DNA of 64,000 bases from NCBI GenBank assembly GCA_039621445.1, contig CP154956.1, forward strand, positions 74,128,192 through 74,192,191. The letters run 5' to 3'. The notes under the pieces are model-generated. The model made no database searches. It was not told where the DNA came from and worked only from the letters and a program-made list of their open reading frames with translations. Position numbers and translations under genes: made by a program. The DNA comes from Euglena gracilis. Lineage: Eukaryota; Euglenida; Euglenophyceae; Euglenales. Below are positions 11,733-24,139 of the stretch, piece by piece; the stretch's first letter is position 1; every line of letters begins with the position of its first letter.

Positions 11733-12366
11733 TGAGTAGGTCCGGCCACCCGAGGATTATCGATGTGACCAAATTTCCGGGCCCCCGAAGTGAATAGCCT
11801 ATAGGTTAGGAGAGGTTCCCTAGTTTCTCCAGAGCCGTCACGTTACCCGCAACTCCGCGCCAGTCCGGAGATCTGGCCCGAGCAAAAAAGTTGTGTACCG
11901 TTTTTTTTTCCCGGAAAATTGCAGGGTCATTTTGGGGTCAAAAAATCGATAAATTCAAAATATCTCGAAAACGCCGCGGAGTTGAGAAAAAGTGAAGAGT
12001 ACCTCATTCCACAACTTTGGGACGCCCGATCGATCGGTATGCGCGGTTTGGGCCAACTCCTCGCCTAGCCCGAGATATGGCCGTTTTGGGGTTTTGGGCC
12101 AGTTTGGCCAGTTTTGGCCATTTCGGGCCCGTTCGGGGCCCGAAACCGTAAATTGGCCATATCTCGGGCTAGACGAGGAGTTGCAGCCCAAACCAGGGGT
12201 CAATCTTTAGGTTTAGGGGTGTGGTTTGACCTTTTTTTGGGGTTCCCGGGGTCTGGTTGTGCGATTTTGGGCCAGTTTTGGGTATTCGGGGACCTCTGCG
12301 CGATCTGTGAGGGTGGCTGGGCGAGGGGGGGTCGGGTGGCAGGTCGGGACCAAAAATTTTGAAAAA

Positions 12367-12434
12367 TTTTTTTTCGCTCAAAAACACTTTTTTTCACTTC
12401 CGAACATCAAAAAAAGTGTTTTTGAGCAAAAAAA
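12367..12434. repeat. V hairpin 4
   Basis: Arms as in V1, with GAGCAAAA in the right arm in place of GAGCGAAA. Confidence 0.85.
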
Positions 12435-12489
12435 TTTTTTTTGATCCGGCCCCCAGCCCACACCCGGCTGGTGCCCGCCCCTGGACGGT

Positions 12490-13105
12490 GGACTTAGCCA
12501 TTTTTGGGTCAAAAAGTCGAAAAAAATCGAAAATTTTTTTTTTGCCCAAAATCATGTTTTTTGACCTCCTGGACCCGAAAAAAGTGTTTTCGAGCCAAAA
12601 ATGAGCATTTTTCGACCCGCCAGCGCCCCGTTTTGGGCTGCCGACCCATTGATTTTGGGTCAAAACCGGGTCAAAAAAGTCGAAAAAAATTATAAAAATT
12701 TTTTTTTCCCGAAACGATGTTTTTTGGCCTCCCGGACCCAGAAAAACTGTTTTTGAGCCAAAAATGAGCGTTTTTCGACCCGCCGGCTCCCCGTTTTGGG
12801 CCGCCCACCCATTCACTTTGGGTCAAAACCGGTCAAAAAAGTCGAAAAAAATGGAAAAAATTTTTTTGCCCCAAAACGATGTTTTTGGGCCTCCCAGACC
12901 AAGAAATCCTGTGTTTGAGCCAAAAATGAGCGTTTTTCGACCCGCCGGCGCCCCGTTTTGGGCCGCCAACCCATTGACTTTGGGTCAAAACCGGGTCAAA
13001 AAAGTCGAAAAAAATCGAAAAAGAATTTTTTCCCCAAAACGATGTTTTTTGGCCTCCCGAACCCAGAACAACTGTTTTTGAGCCGAAAATGAGCGTTTTC
13101 CCCGG
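12490..13105 (+). repeat. W array, four units
   Basis: One of the longest W arrays; ends upstream of S copy 9. Confidence 0.85.
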
Positions 13106-13125
13106 GCCGGGCTGGGGTGGTCTCC

Positions 13126-13200
13126 CAAAGAGCTCAGCTCTACGTCACACCCTGGTCGCTGAGCTCTTATCTCTTTAGAGTAAGAGCGAAGCTTACCACC
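13126..13200 (+). repeat. S module copy 9
   Basis: Consensus form. Confidence 0.85.
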
Positions 13201-13907
13201 CACCCCATAACCCCCTCCCCCCCACCCCACCCCCCCCCGCCCCCCCCCCCCCACCCGCCCCCCCCCCCTCCCTGAGTAGGCAAAGACACCCGAGGATTAT
13301 CGATGTGATTGGATTTCCGGGCCTCCAAAGTGAATAGCCTATCGGTTAGGAGAGGGTCCCTAGTTTCTCCAGAACCGTCACGTTACCCGCAACTCCCCGC
13401 CAGTCCGGAGATATGGCCCGAGCAAAAAAGTTGTCTACCGTTTTTTTTTCCGGGGAAATTGCAGGGTCATTTTGGGGTCAAAAAATCGAAAAATTCGAAA
13501 TATCTCGAAAACGCTGCGGAGTTGAGAAAAAGTGAAGAGGACGTCATTCCACAACTTTGGGACGCCCGATCGATCGGTATACGCGGTTTGGGCTAACTCC
13601 TCGCCTAGCCCGAGATATACCCGTTTTGGGGTTTTGGGCCAGTTTAGCCAGTTTTGGCCATTTCGGACCCGTTCAGGGCCCGAAACCGTAATTTGCCCGT
13701 ATCTCGGGCTAGACGGGGAGTTGCAGCCCAAACCAGGGGGTCAATCATTAGGTTTAGGGGGAGGTTTTGACCTTTTTTTGGGGTTCCCGGGGTCTGGTTG
13801 TGCGATTTTGGGCCAGTTTTGGGTATTCGGGGACCTCTGCGCGCGCTGTGAGGGTGGCTGGGCGAGGGGGGGTCGGGTGGCAGGTCGGGACCAAAAATTT
13901 TGAAAAA

Positions 13908-13977
13908 TTTTTTTTCGCTCAAAAACACTTTTTTTCACTTCCGAACATCAAAAAAAGTGTTTTTGAGCAAAAAAAAA
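13908..13977. repeat. V hairpin 5
   Basis: Arms as in V4. Confidence 0.85.
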
Positions 13978-14029
13978 TTTTCCGACCCGGACCCCCGCCC
14001 CCCGCCCCCACCCGGCTGGGGCCCGCCCC

Positions 14030-14490
14030 TGGCCGGTGGACTTAGCCATTTTTGGGTCAAAAAGTCGAAAAAAATCGAAAAATTTTTTTTTGCCCAAAAT
14101 CATGTTTTTTGACCTCCTGGACCCGAAAAAAGTGTTTTGGAGCCGAAAACGAGCGTTTTTCGACCCGCCGGCACCCCGTTTTGGACCGCCGACCCATTGA
14201 CTTTGGGTCAAACCCGGGTCAAAAAAGTCGAAAAAAATCGAAAAATTTTTTTTTGCCCGAAACGATGTTTTTTGGCCTCCCGGACCCGGAAAAAGTGTTT
14301 TTGGGCCGAAAATGAGCGTTTTTCGACCCGCCAGCGCCCCGTTTTGGTTCGCCAACCCATTGACTTTGGGTCAAAACCGGGTCAAAAAAGTCGAAAAAAA
14401 TCGAAAAAATTTTTTTCGCCCAAAACCATGTTTTTTGGTCTCCTGGACACGGAAAACATGTTTTTGAGCTGAAAATGAGCGTTTTTTTTT
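14030..14490 (+). repeat. W array, duplicate of 1-470
   Basis: Matches the left window edge almost base for base, differing mainly in T-run length. Confidence 0.85.
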
Positions 14491-14506
14491 CGCCGGCCCG
14501 GCCGGA

Positions 14507-14574
14507 GTGCTCAGCTCTACGTCACACCCTAGTCCCTGAGCTCTTATCTCTTTAGAGTAAGAGCGAAGCTTACC
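14507..14574 (+). repeat. S module copy 10 (5' end truncated)
   Basis: The first stem is weakened (GTGCTCAGC with CCTGAGCTC); the second hairpin is intact. Confidence 0.8.
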
Positions 14575-15044
14575 CCCCCCCCGAAACCCCCCGCACACCC
14601 CCCCCCGCCCCCCCCGCCCCCCCGCCCCCCCCCCCCCCCCCCCCCCCCCCCCTGAGTAGGCTCGGGCCCCCGCGGATTATCGATGTGACCTGATTTCCGG
14701 ACCCGAAAGTGAATAGCCTATAGGTTAGGAGACGGTCCCTAGTTTGTCCAGAGCCCTTAGGTTGCCCGCAACTCCGCGCCAGGCCGGAGATCTGGCCCGA
14801 GCAAAAAAGTTGTCTACCGTTTTTTTTCCAAAGAAAATTTGTTGGACCGGCAACAGGGGGTCATTTTTGGGGTCAAAAAATCGAAAAATTCAAAATATCT
14901 CGAAAACGCTGGGGAGTTGAGAAAAACTAAAGAGTACCTCATTCCACAACTTTGGGACGCCCTATCCACCGGTATTCGCAGTTTGGGCCAACTCCCCGCC
15001 TAGCCCGAGATACGGCCGTTTTTCGGTCCAAATGGCCGTTTTGC

Positions 15045-15510
15045 GCACTTTTCCCACTGTCCGACTTAGCCGTTTTCGGGCCAAAAAGTCGAAAAAAATC
15101 AAAAAAATTTTTTTCGCCCAAAACCATGTTTTTGGGCCTCCCGGACCCGGAAAAAGTGGTTTTGAGCCGAAAATGAGCGTTTTTCGACCCGCCAGCGCCC
15201 CGTTTTGGTTCGCCAACCCATTGACTTTGGGTCAAAACCGGGTCAAAAAAGTCGAAAAAAATCGAAAAAATTTTTTCGCCCAAAACCATGTTTTTTGGCC
15301 TCCCGGACCCGGAAAAAGTGTTTTTGAGCTGAAAATGAGCGTTTTTCGACCCGCCAGGGCCCCTTTTTGGGCCGCCAACCCATTGATTTTGGGTCAAAAC
15401 CGGGTCAAAAAAGTCGAAAAATATCGAAATTTTTTTTTGCCCAAAACCATGTTTTTTGGCCTCCAGGACCCGGAAAACATGTTTTTGAGCTGAAAATGAG
15501 CGTTTTTCGC
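15045..15510 (+). repeat. W array, three units
   Basis: The region 14939-15535 is repeated at 15956 onward (offset about 1017 bp). Confidence 0.85.
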
Positions 15511-15532
15511 CGGCCGGGCCGGAATGGTCCCC

Positions 15533-15607
15533 CAAAGAGCTCAGCTCTACGTCACACCCTGGTCGCTGAGCTCTTATCTCTTTAGAGTAAGAGCGAAGCT
15601 TACCACC
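15533..15607 (+). repeat. S module copy 11
   Basis: Consensus form. Confidence 0.85.
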
Positions 15608-16064
15608 CCCCCGAAACCCCCCCTGACCCCCCCCCCGCCCCCCCGCCCCCCCCGCCCCCCCCCCCCCCCTGAGTAGGCTCGGGCCCCCGAGGATTATCGA
15701 TGTGATTGGATTTCGGGACCCGAAAGGTTAATAGCCTATAGGTTAGGAGACGGTCCCTAGTTTGTCCAGAGCCCTTAGGTTGCCCGCAACTCCGCGCCAG
15801 GCCGGAGATCTGGCCCGAGCAAAAAAGTTGTCTACCGTTTTTTTTCCAAAAAAATTTTGTTGGACCGGCAAAAGGGGTCATTTTTGGGGTCAAAAAATCG
15901 AAAAATTCAAAATATCTCGAAAACGCCGGGGAGTTGAGAAAAACTAAAGAGTACCTCATTCCACAACTTTGGGACGCCCTATCCACCGGTATTCGCAGTT
16001 TGGGCCAACTCCCCGCCTAGCCCGAGATACGGCCGTTTTTCGGTCCAAATGGCCGTTTTGCGCA

Positions 16065-16550
16065 CTTTTCCCACTGTCCGACTTAGCCGTTTTCGGGCCA
16101 AAAAGTCGAAAAAAATCAAAAAAAATTTTTTCGCCCAAAACCATGTTTTTGGGCCTCCCGGACCCGTAAAAACTGTTTTTGAGCTGAAAATGAGCGTTTT
16201 TCGACCCGCCAGCACCCCGTTTTGGTTCGCCAACCCATTGACTTTGGGTCAAAACCGGGTCAAAAAAAGCGAAAATTTTTTTTCAAAAGCGAAAAAAATT
16301 GAAAAAATTTTTTTCGCCCAAAACCATGTTTTTTGGCCTCCCGGACCCGGAAAAAGTGTTTTTGAGCTGAAAATGAGCGTTTTTCGACCCGCCAGGGCCC
16401 CTTTTTGGGCCGCCAACCCATTGACTTTGGGTCAAAACCGGGTCAAAAAAGTCGAAAAAAATCGAAAAAAAATTTTTTGCCCAAAACCATGTTTTTTAGC
16501 CTCCCTGGACCCGGAAAACATGTTTTTGAGCTGAAAATGAGCGTTTTTCG
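16065..16550 (+). repeat. W array, three units
   Basis: The second unit is disturbed by a short AT-rich insertion near 16265-16300. Confidence 0.8.
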
Positions 16551-16573
16551 CCGGCCGGGCCGGAATGGTCCCC

Positions 16574-16648
16574 CAAAGAGCTCAGCTCTACGTCACACCC
16601 TGGTCGCTGAGCTCTTATCTCTTTAGAGTAAGAGCGAAGCTTACCACC
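16574..16648 (+). repeat. S module copy 12
   Basis: Consensus form. Confidence 0.85.
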
Positions 16649-16934
16649 GGGGCCGGGGGGGTCGGACCCCCGCGCCCCCCCCCCCCCCCCGCCCCCCCCC
16701 CGCCCCCCCCCCGCCCCCGCCGCCCCCCCCTGGGTAGGGTCCGGGCCCCACCCGAGGATTATCGATGTGATTGGATTTCTGGGCCCCCAAAGTGAATAGC
16801 CTATAGGTTAGGAGAGGTTCCCTAGTTTCTCCAGAGCACTTCGGGTGCCTGTAACTCCCCGCCAGTCCGGAGATATGGCCCGAGCAAAAAAGTTGTCTAC
16901 CGTTTTTTTTTCCGGGGAAATTGCAGGGTCATTT

Positions 16935-18070
16935 TGGGGTCAAAAAATCGAAAATTTCAAAATATCTCGAAAACCCCGCGGAGTTGCAAAAAAGTGACGA
17001 GGACGTCATTCCTCAACTTTGGGACGCCCGATCGATCGGTACGCGCGGTTTGGGCCGACTCCCCGCCTAGCCCGAGATACGGCCGTTTTGGGGGGTTTCG
17101 GGCCCGTTTGGCCAGTTTTGGTCATTTATGGCCCGTTCGGCCCGAAACCGTAATTTGCCCTTATCTCGGGCTAGACGGGGAGTTGGACCCCAACCCAGGG
17201 TCTCAATCATTATTTTTAGGGGGGGTTTTGACCGTTTTTTGGGGTTCCCGGGGTCTGGTTGTGCCATTTTGGGCCATTTTTGGGTATTCGGGGACCCCTG
17301 CGGGGGCGCGAGGGCGGCCAGGCTGGGGTCCAAAAATCGAAAATTTCAAAATATCTCGAAAACGCTGCGGAGTTGAGGAAAAGTGATGGCGACCTTATTT
17401 GACGACCTTGGAACGCCCTATCGATCGGTATGCGCGGTTTGGGACAACTCCTCGCCAGGCCCGAGATACGGCCGTTTTGGGGGGTTTTGGGCCCGTTTGG
17501 CCAGTTTTGGCCCGTTCGGGGCCCGAAACCGTAAATTGGTCGTAGCTCGGGCTAGACGGGAGTTGGGACCCAAACTGGGGGTCAAACATTACGTTCAGGG
17601 GGGGGTTTTGACCGTTTTTTGGGTTCCCGGGGTCTGGTTTTGCCATTTTGGGCCATTTTGGGTATTCGGGGACCCCTGCGGGGCGCGGGCGGCCGGCTGG
17701 GTCCAAAAATCGAAAATTTCAAAATATCTCGAAAACGCTGCGGAGTTGAGGAAAAGTGATGGCGACCTTATTTGACGACCTTGGAACGCCCTATCGATCG
17801 GTATGCGCGGTTTGGGACAACTCCTCGCCAGGCCCGAGATACGGCCGTTTTGGGGGTTTTTGGCCCATTTGGCCAGTTTTGGCCCGTTCTGGGGCCCGAA
17901 ACCGTAAATTGTCGTACTCGGGCTAGACGGGGAGTTGGGCCCCAAACTTCAAACCTTACTTCAGTTTTGACCGTTTTTTTGGGGTTCCCGGGGTCTGGTT
18001 GTGCGATTTTGGCCAGTTGTGGGTGTTCGGGGACCCCACCGGGCGCCTTCATGGCGGCTGGCGAGGGGGG
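16935..18070 (+). repeat. Tandem U units, third unit eroded
   Basis: Three U units. The later part (from about 17560) carries many 1-10-bp deletions relative to the otherwise identical units at 20513-21250. Confidence 0.8.
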
Positions 18071-18096
18071 TTTCAGGTCACCCAAAATGAAAAAAA

Positions 18097-18168
18097 TTTT
18101 TTTCGCTCAAAAACTTTTTTTTCACTTCAGACATCAAAAAAGTGTTTTTGAGCGGAAAAAAATTTTCC
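18097..18168. repeat. V hairpin 6, eroded
   Basis: Several bases missing from both arms compared with V7. Confidence 0.75.
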
Positions 18169-18224
18169 GACCCGGACCCCCCCACCCCCCCCCCCCCCTG
18201 GACGCCCCCACCCCTGGCCGTGGA

Positions 18225-18665
18225 CTTTGGCCATTTTTTGGTCAAAAGTCGAAAAAAATCAAAAATTTTTTTCGCCCAAAACCATGTTTTTTGACCTCCC
18301 GGACCCGAAAAAAGTGTTTTGAGCCGAAACGAGCGTTTTTCGCCCCGCCAGCGCCCCGTTTTGGACCACCGCCCCATTGACTTTGGGTCAAAACCGGGTG
18401 AAAAAAGTCGAAAAAAATTGAAAATATTTTTTGCCCGAAACGATGTTTTTTTGGCCTCCCGGACCCAGAAAAACTGTTTTTGAGCCGAAAATAAGCGTTT
18501 TTCGACCCGCCAGTGCCCCGTTTTGGGCCGCCATCCCATTCACTTTGGGTCAAAACCGGGTCAAAAAAGTCGAAAAAAATTGAAAAATTTTTTTGCCCCG
18601 AAACGATGTTTTTTGGCCTCCCGGACCGGGAAAACCTGTGTCTGAGCCAAAAATGAGCGTTTTTC
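18225..18665 (+). repeat. W array, about three units
   Basis: The second half matches 21390-21840. Confidence 0.8.
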
Positions 18666-18684
18666 CCGGGCCGGGGTGGTCTCC

Positions 18685-18759
18685 CAAAGAGCTCAGCTCT
18701 ACGTCACACCCTGGTCGCTGAGCTCTTATCTCTTTAGAGTAAGAGCGAAGCTTACCACC
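18685..18759 (+). repeat. S module copy 13
   Basis: Consensus form. Confidence 0.85.
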
Positions 18760-18859
18760 CCCCCGAAACCCCCCCCCCCACCCCCCCCCCCCCCCCGCCC
18801 CCCCCCCCCCCTGAGTAGGCAAAGACACCCGAGGATTATCGATGTGAGCCGATTTCCGG

Positions 18860-19766
18860 GCCCCCAAAGTGAATAGCCTATAGGTTAGGAGAGGATCCCT
18901 AGTTTGTCCAGAGCCCTCACTTTGCCCGCAACTCCGCGCCAGGCCGGAGATCTGGCCCGAGCAAAAAAGTTGTCTACCGTTTTTTTTCCAAAGAAATTTT
19001 GTTGGACCGGCAAAAGGGGTCATTTTTGGGGTCAAAAAATCGAAAAATTCAAAATATCTCGAAAACGCTGGGGTGTTTAGAAGAACTAAAGAGTACCTCA
19101 TTCCACAACTTTGGGACGCCCTATCCACCGGTATTCGCAGTTTGGGCCAACTCCCCGCCTAGCCCGAGATATGGCCATTTTTCGGCCCAAATGGCCGTTT
19201 CGTACACTTTTCCCACTGTCCGACTTAGCCGTTTTCGGGCCAAAAAGTCGAAAAAAATCGAAAAAATTTTTTTCGCCCAAAACCATGTTTTTTGGCCTCC
19301 CGGACCCGGAAAAAGTGTTTTTGGGCAGAAAATGAGCGTTTTTCGACCCGCCAGCGCCCCGTTTTGGTTCGCCAACCCATTGACTTTGGGTCAAACCCGG
19401 GTCAAAAAAGTCGAAAAAAATCGAATTTTTTTTTTCGCCCAAAACCATGTTTTTTGGCCTCCCGGACCCGGAAAAAGTGTTTTTGAGCTGAAAATGAGCG
19501 TTTTTCGAACCGCCAGGGCCCCTTTTTGGGCCGCCAACCCATTGATTTTGGGTCAAAACCGGGTCAAAAAAGTCGAAAAATATCGAAATTTTTTTTTGCC
19601 CAAAACCATGTTTTTTGGCCTCCCTGACCCGGAAAACATGTTTTTGAGCTGAAAATGAGCGTTTTTCGCCGGCCGGGCCGGAATGGTCCCCCAAAGAGCT
19701 CAGCTCTACGTCACACCCTGGTCGCTGAGCTCTTATCTCTTTAGAGTAAGAGCGAAGCTTACCACC
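18860..19766 (+). repeat. Large repeat block B, copy 1
   Basis: T-U-W-S block nearly identical to 22050-22966 (offset about 3.2 kb). Confidence 0.8.
19692..19766 (+). repeat. S module copy 14
   Basis: Consensus form. Confidence 0.85.
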
Positions 19767-20459
19767 CCGGCGACGGGGGGTCGGACCCCCCGCCCCCCCC
19801 CGCCCCCCCCCGCCCCCCCCCCCGCCACCCCCCCGCACCCCCCCGCCGCCCCCCGCCCCCCCCTGGGTAGGTCGGGGCACCCGAGGATTATCGATGTGAT
19901 TGGATTTCCGGGCCCCCAAAGTGAATAGCCTATAGGTTAGGAGAGGTTCCCTAGTTTCTCCAGAGCACTTCGGGTGCCTGTAACTCCCCGCCAGTCCGGA
20001 GATATGGCCCGAGCAAAAAAGTTGTCTACCGTTTTTTTTTCCGGGGAAATTGCAGGGTCATTTTGGGGTCAAAAAATCGAAAATTTCAAAATATCTCGAA
20101 AACCCCGCGGAGTTGCAAAAAAGTGACGAGGACGTCATTCCTCAACTTTGGGACGCCCGATCGATCGGTACGCGCGGTTTGGGCCGACTCCCCGCCTAGC
20201 CCGAGATACGGCCGTTTTGGGGTTTTGGGCCAGTTTGGCCAGTTTTGGCCATTTCTGGCCCGTTCGGGGCCCGAAACCGTAATTTGCCCGTATCTCGGGC
20301 TAGACGGGGAGTTGGAGCCCAAACCAGGGGGTCAATCATTAGGTTTAGGGGGGGGTTTTGACCGTTTTTTGGGGTTCCCGGGGTCTGGTTGTGCCATTTT
20401 GGGCCATTTTTGGGTATTCGGGGACCCCTGCGGGGGCGCGAGGGCGGCCGGGCTGGGGT

Positions 20460-21222
20460 CCAAAAATCGAAAATTTCAAAATATCTCGAAAACGCTGCGG
20501 AGTTGAGGAAAAGTGATGGCGACCTTATTTGACGACCTTGGAACGCCCTATCGATCGGTATGCGCGGTTTGGGACAACTCCTCGCCAGGCCCGAGATACG
20601 GCCGTTTTGGGGGGTTTTGGGCCCGTTTGGCCAGTTTTGGCCCGTTCGGGGCCCGAAACCGTAAATTGGTCGTAGCTCGGGCTAGACGGGGAGTTGGGAC
20701 CCAAACTGGGGGTCAAACATTACGTTCAGGGGGGGGTTTTGACCGTTTTTTGGGGTTCCCGGGGTCTGGTTGTGCCATTTTGGGCCATTTTTGGGTATTC
20801 GGGGACCCCTGCGGGGGCGCGAGGGCGGCCGGGCTGGGGTCCAAAAATCGAAAATTTCAAAATATCTCGAAAACGCTGCGGAGTTGAGGAAAAGTGATGG
20901 CGACCTTATTTGACGACCTTGGAACGCCCTATCGATCGGTATGCGCGGTTTGGGACAACTCCTCGCCAGGCCCGAGATACGGCCGTTTTGGGGGGTTTTG
21001 GGCCCGTTTGGCCAGTTTTGGCCCGTTCGGGGCCCGAAACCGTAAATTGGTCGTAGCTCGGGCTAGACGGGGAGTTGGGACCCAAACTGGGGGTCAAACA
21101 TTACGTTCAGGGGGGGGTTTTGACCGTTTTTTGGGGTTCCCGGGGTCTGGTTGTGCGATTTTGGCCAGTTTTGGGTGTTCGGGGACCCCACCGGGCGCCT
21201 TCAGGGCGGCTGGGCGAGGGGG
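20460..21222 (+). repeat. 381-bp U unit in exact tandem duplication
   Basis: The unit starting at 20460 is repeated 381 bp downstream with almost no differences (for example GTGATGGCGACCTTATTTGA at about 20513 and 20894). Confidence 0.85.
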
Positions 21223-21261
21223 GGTTGGGTGGCAGGTCGGGACCCAAAATTTTGAAAAAAA

Positions 21262-21330
21262 TTTTTTCGCTCAAAAACACTTTTTTTCACTTCAGAACAT
21301 CAAAAAAAGTGTTTTTGAGCGGAAAAAAAT
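21262..21330. repeat. V hairpin 7
   Basis: Intact inverted arms, with GAGCGG in the right arm. Confidence 0.85.
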
Positions 21331-21389
21331 TTTCCGACCCGGACCCCCCCATGCCCCCCCCCCCCCTGGACGCCCCCACCCCTGGCCGG

Positions 21390-21840
21390 TGGACTTGGCC
21401 ATTTTTTGGTCAAAAAGTCAAAAAAATTCAAAAAAATTTTTTTCGCCCAAAACCATGTTTTTTGACCTCCCGGACCCGAAAAAAGTGTTTTCGAGCCGAA
21501 AACGAGCATTTTTCGACCTTCCAGCGCCCCGTTTTGGGCTGCCGACCCATTGACTTTGGGTCAAAACCGGGTGAAAAAAGTCGAAAAAAATCGAAAAAAT
21601 TTTTTTTGCCCGAAACGATGTTTTTTGGCCTCCCGGACCCAGAAAAACTGTTTTTGAGCCGAAAATAAGCGTTTTTCGACCCGCCAGTGCCCCGTTTTGG
21701 GCCGCCATCCCATTCACTTTGGGTCAAAACCGGGTCAAAAAAGTCGAAAAAAATTGAAAAATTTTTTTGCCCCGAAACGATGTTTTTTGGCCTCCCGGAC
21801 CGGGAAAACCTGTGTCTGAGCCAAAAATGAGCGTTTTTCC
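21390..21840 (+). repeat. W array, three units
   Basis: Ends upstream of S copy 15. Confidence 0.85.
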
Positions 21841-21858
21841 CGGGCCGGGGTGGTCTCC

Positions 21859-21934
21859 CAAAGAGCTCAGCTCTACGTCACACCCTGGGTCGCTGAGCTC
21901 TTATCTCTTTAGAGTAAGAGCGAAGCTTACCACC
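21859..21934 (+). repeat. S module copy 15 (extra G in spacer)
   Basis: CCCTGGGTCGC in place of CCCTGGTCGC; both stems intact. Confidence 0.85.
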
Positions 21935-22049
21935 CCCCCGAAACCCCCCCCTGACCCCCCCCCCCCCCGCTCCGACCCCCCCCCTCCCCGCCCCGCCGCC
22001 CCCCCCCCCCCCTGATTAGCAAGACACCCGAGGAGTATCGTGTGAGCCG

Positions 22050-22966
22050 ATTTCCGGGCCCCCAAAGTGAATAGCCTATAGGTTAGGAGAGGATCCCTAG
22101 TTTGTCCATAGCCCTCACTTTGCCCGCAACTCCGCGCCAGGCCGGAGATCTGGCCCGAGCAAAAAAGTTGCGTACCGTTTTTTTTTTTTTTTTATTTTGT
22201 TGGACCGGCAAAAGGGGTCATTTTTGGGGTCAAAAAATCGAAAAATTCAAAATATCTCGAAAACGCTGGGGAGTTGAGACAACATCAAGAGTACCTCATT
22301 CCACAACTTTGGGACGCCCTATCCACCGGTATTCGCAGTTTGGGCCAACTCCCCGCCTAGCCCGAGATATGGCCATTTTTCGGCCCAAATGGCCGTTTCG
22401 TACACTTTTCCCACTGTCCGACTTAGCCGTTTTCGGGCCAAAAAGTCGAAAAAAATCGAAAAAATTTTTTTCGCCCAAAACCATGTTTTTTGGCCTCCCG
22501 GACCCGGAAAAAGTGTTTTTGGGCAGAAAATGAGCGTTTTTCGACCCGCCAGCGCCCCGTTTTGGTTCGCCAACCCATTGACTTTGGGTCAAACCCGGGT
22601 CAAAAAAGTCGAAAAAAATCGAAATTTTTTTTTTCGCCCAAAACCATGTTTTTTGGCCTCCCGGACCCGGAAAAAGTGTTTTTGAGCTGAAAATGAGCGT
22701 TTTTCGAACCGCCAGGGCCCCTTTTTGGGCCGCCAACCCATTGATTTTGGGTCAAAACCGGGTCAAAAAAGTCGAAAAATATCGAAATTTTTTTTTTGCC
22801 CAAAACCATGTTTTTTGGCCTCCCTGACCCGGAAAACATGTTTTTGAGCTGAAAATGAGCGTTTTTCGCCGGCCGGGCCGGAATGGTCCCCCAAAGAGCT
22901 CAGCTCTACGTCACACCCTGGTCGCTGAGCTCTTATCTCTTTAGAGTAAGAGCGAAGCTTACCACC
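22050..22966 (+). repeat. Large repeat block B, copy 2
   Basis: Partner of 18860-19766. Differs by a pure T run near 22180 where the other copy reads TTTCCAAAGAAATTTT. Confidence 0.8.
22892..22966 (+). repeat. S module copy 16
   Basis: Consensus form. Confidence 0.85.
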
Positions 22967-24069
22967 ACCCCGGCCGGAGACCCCCCCCTGACCCCCCCCG
23001 CCCCCCCCACCCCCCCCCCCCGCCCCCCCGCCCCCGCCCCCCCCCCCCTGCGTAGGCAATTGCCCCCGAGGATTATCGATGTGATTGGATTTCCGGGCCC
23101 CAAAGTGAATAGCCTATAGGATAGGGGAGGATCCCTAGTTTCTCCAGAGCCCTTGGGTTACCCACAACTCCCCGCCAGTCCGGAGATCTGGCCCGAGCAA
23201 AAAAGTTGTCTACCGTTTTTTTTTTCGGGGAAATTGCAGGGTCATTTTGGGGTCAAAAAATCGAAAAATTCAAAATATCTCAAAAACGCTGGGGAGTTGA
23301 GAAAAAGTGAAGAGGACGTCATTCCACAACTTTGGGACGCCCGATCGATCGGTATGCGCGGTTTGGGCCAACTCCTCGCCTGGCCCGAGATACGGCCGTT
23401 TTGGGGTTTTGGGCCAGTTTGGCCAGTTTTGGCCATTCCGGGCCCGTTCGGGGCCCGAAACCGTAAATTGGCCGTATCTCGGGCTAGACGGGGAGTTGGA
23501 ACCCAATCCAAGGGGTCAATCTTTAGGTTTAGGGGGGGGTTTTTGACGGTTTTTGGGGTTTCTCGGGGTCTGGTTGTGCAGTTTTGGGCCATTTTTGGGT
23601 ATTCGGGGACCTCTGCGGGGGGTGCGACGCCGGCCGGGCTGGGGTCCAAAAATCGAAAAATTCAAAATATCTCAAAAACGCTGCGGAGTTGAGGAAAAGT
23701 GATTCATTTGACGACCTTAGAACGCCCTATCGATCGGTATGCGCGGTTTAGGACAACTCCTTGCCTAGCCCGAGATACGGCCGTTTTGGGGGTTTCGGGC
23801 CCGTTTTGCCAGTTTTGGCCCGTTCAGGGCCCGAAACCGTAATTTGCCCGTATCTCGGGCTAGACGGGGAGTTGGGACCCAAACTGGGGGTCAAACATTA
23901 CGTTTAGGGGGGGGTTTTGACCGTTTTTTGGGGTTCCCGGGGTCTGGTTGTGCGATTTTGGCCAGTTTTGGGTGTTCGGGGACCCCATCGCGCGCCGTCC
24001 AGGAGGGCAGGGCTGGTTGAGGGGGGTCCTGGGTGGCAGGTCGGGGTCGGGACCAAAAATTTTGAAAAA

Positions 24070-24139
24070 TTTTTTTTCGCTCAAAAACACTTTTTTTCAC
24101 TTCAGAACACAAAAAAAAGTGTTTTTGAGCGAAAAAAAT
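24070..24139. repeat. V hairpin 8
   Basis: Arms as in V1; loop lacks T (GAACAC). Confidence 0.85.
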
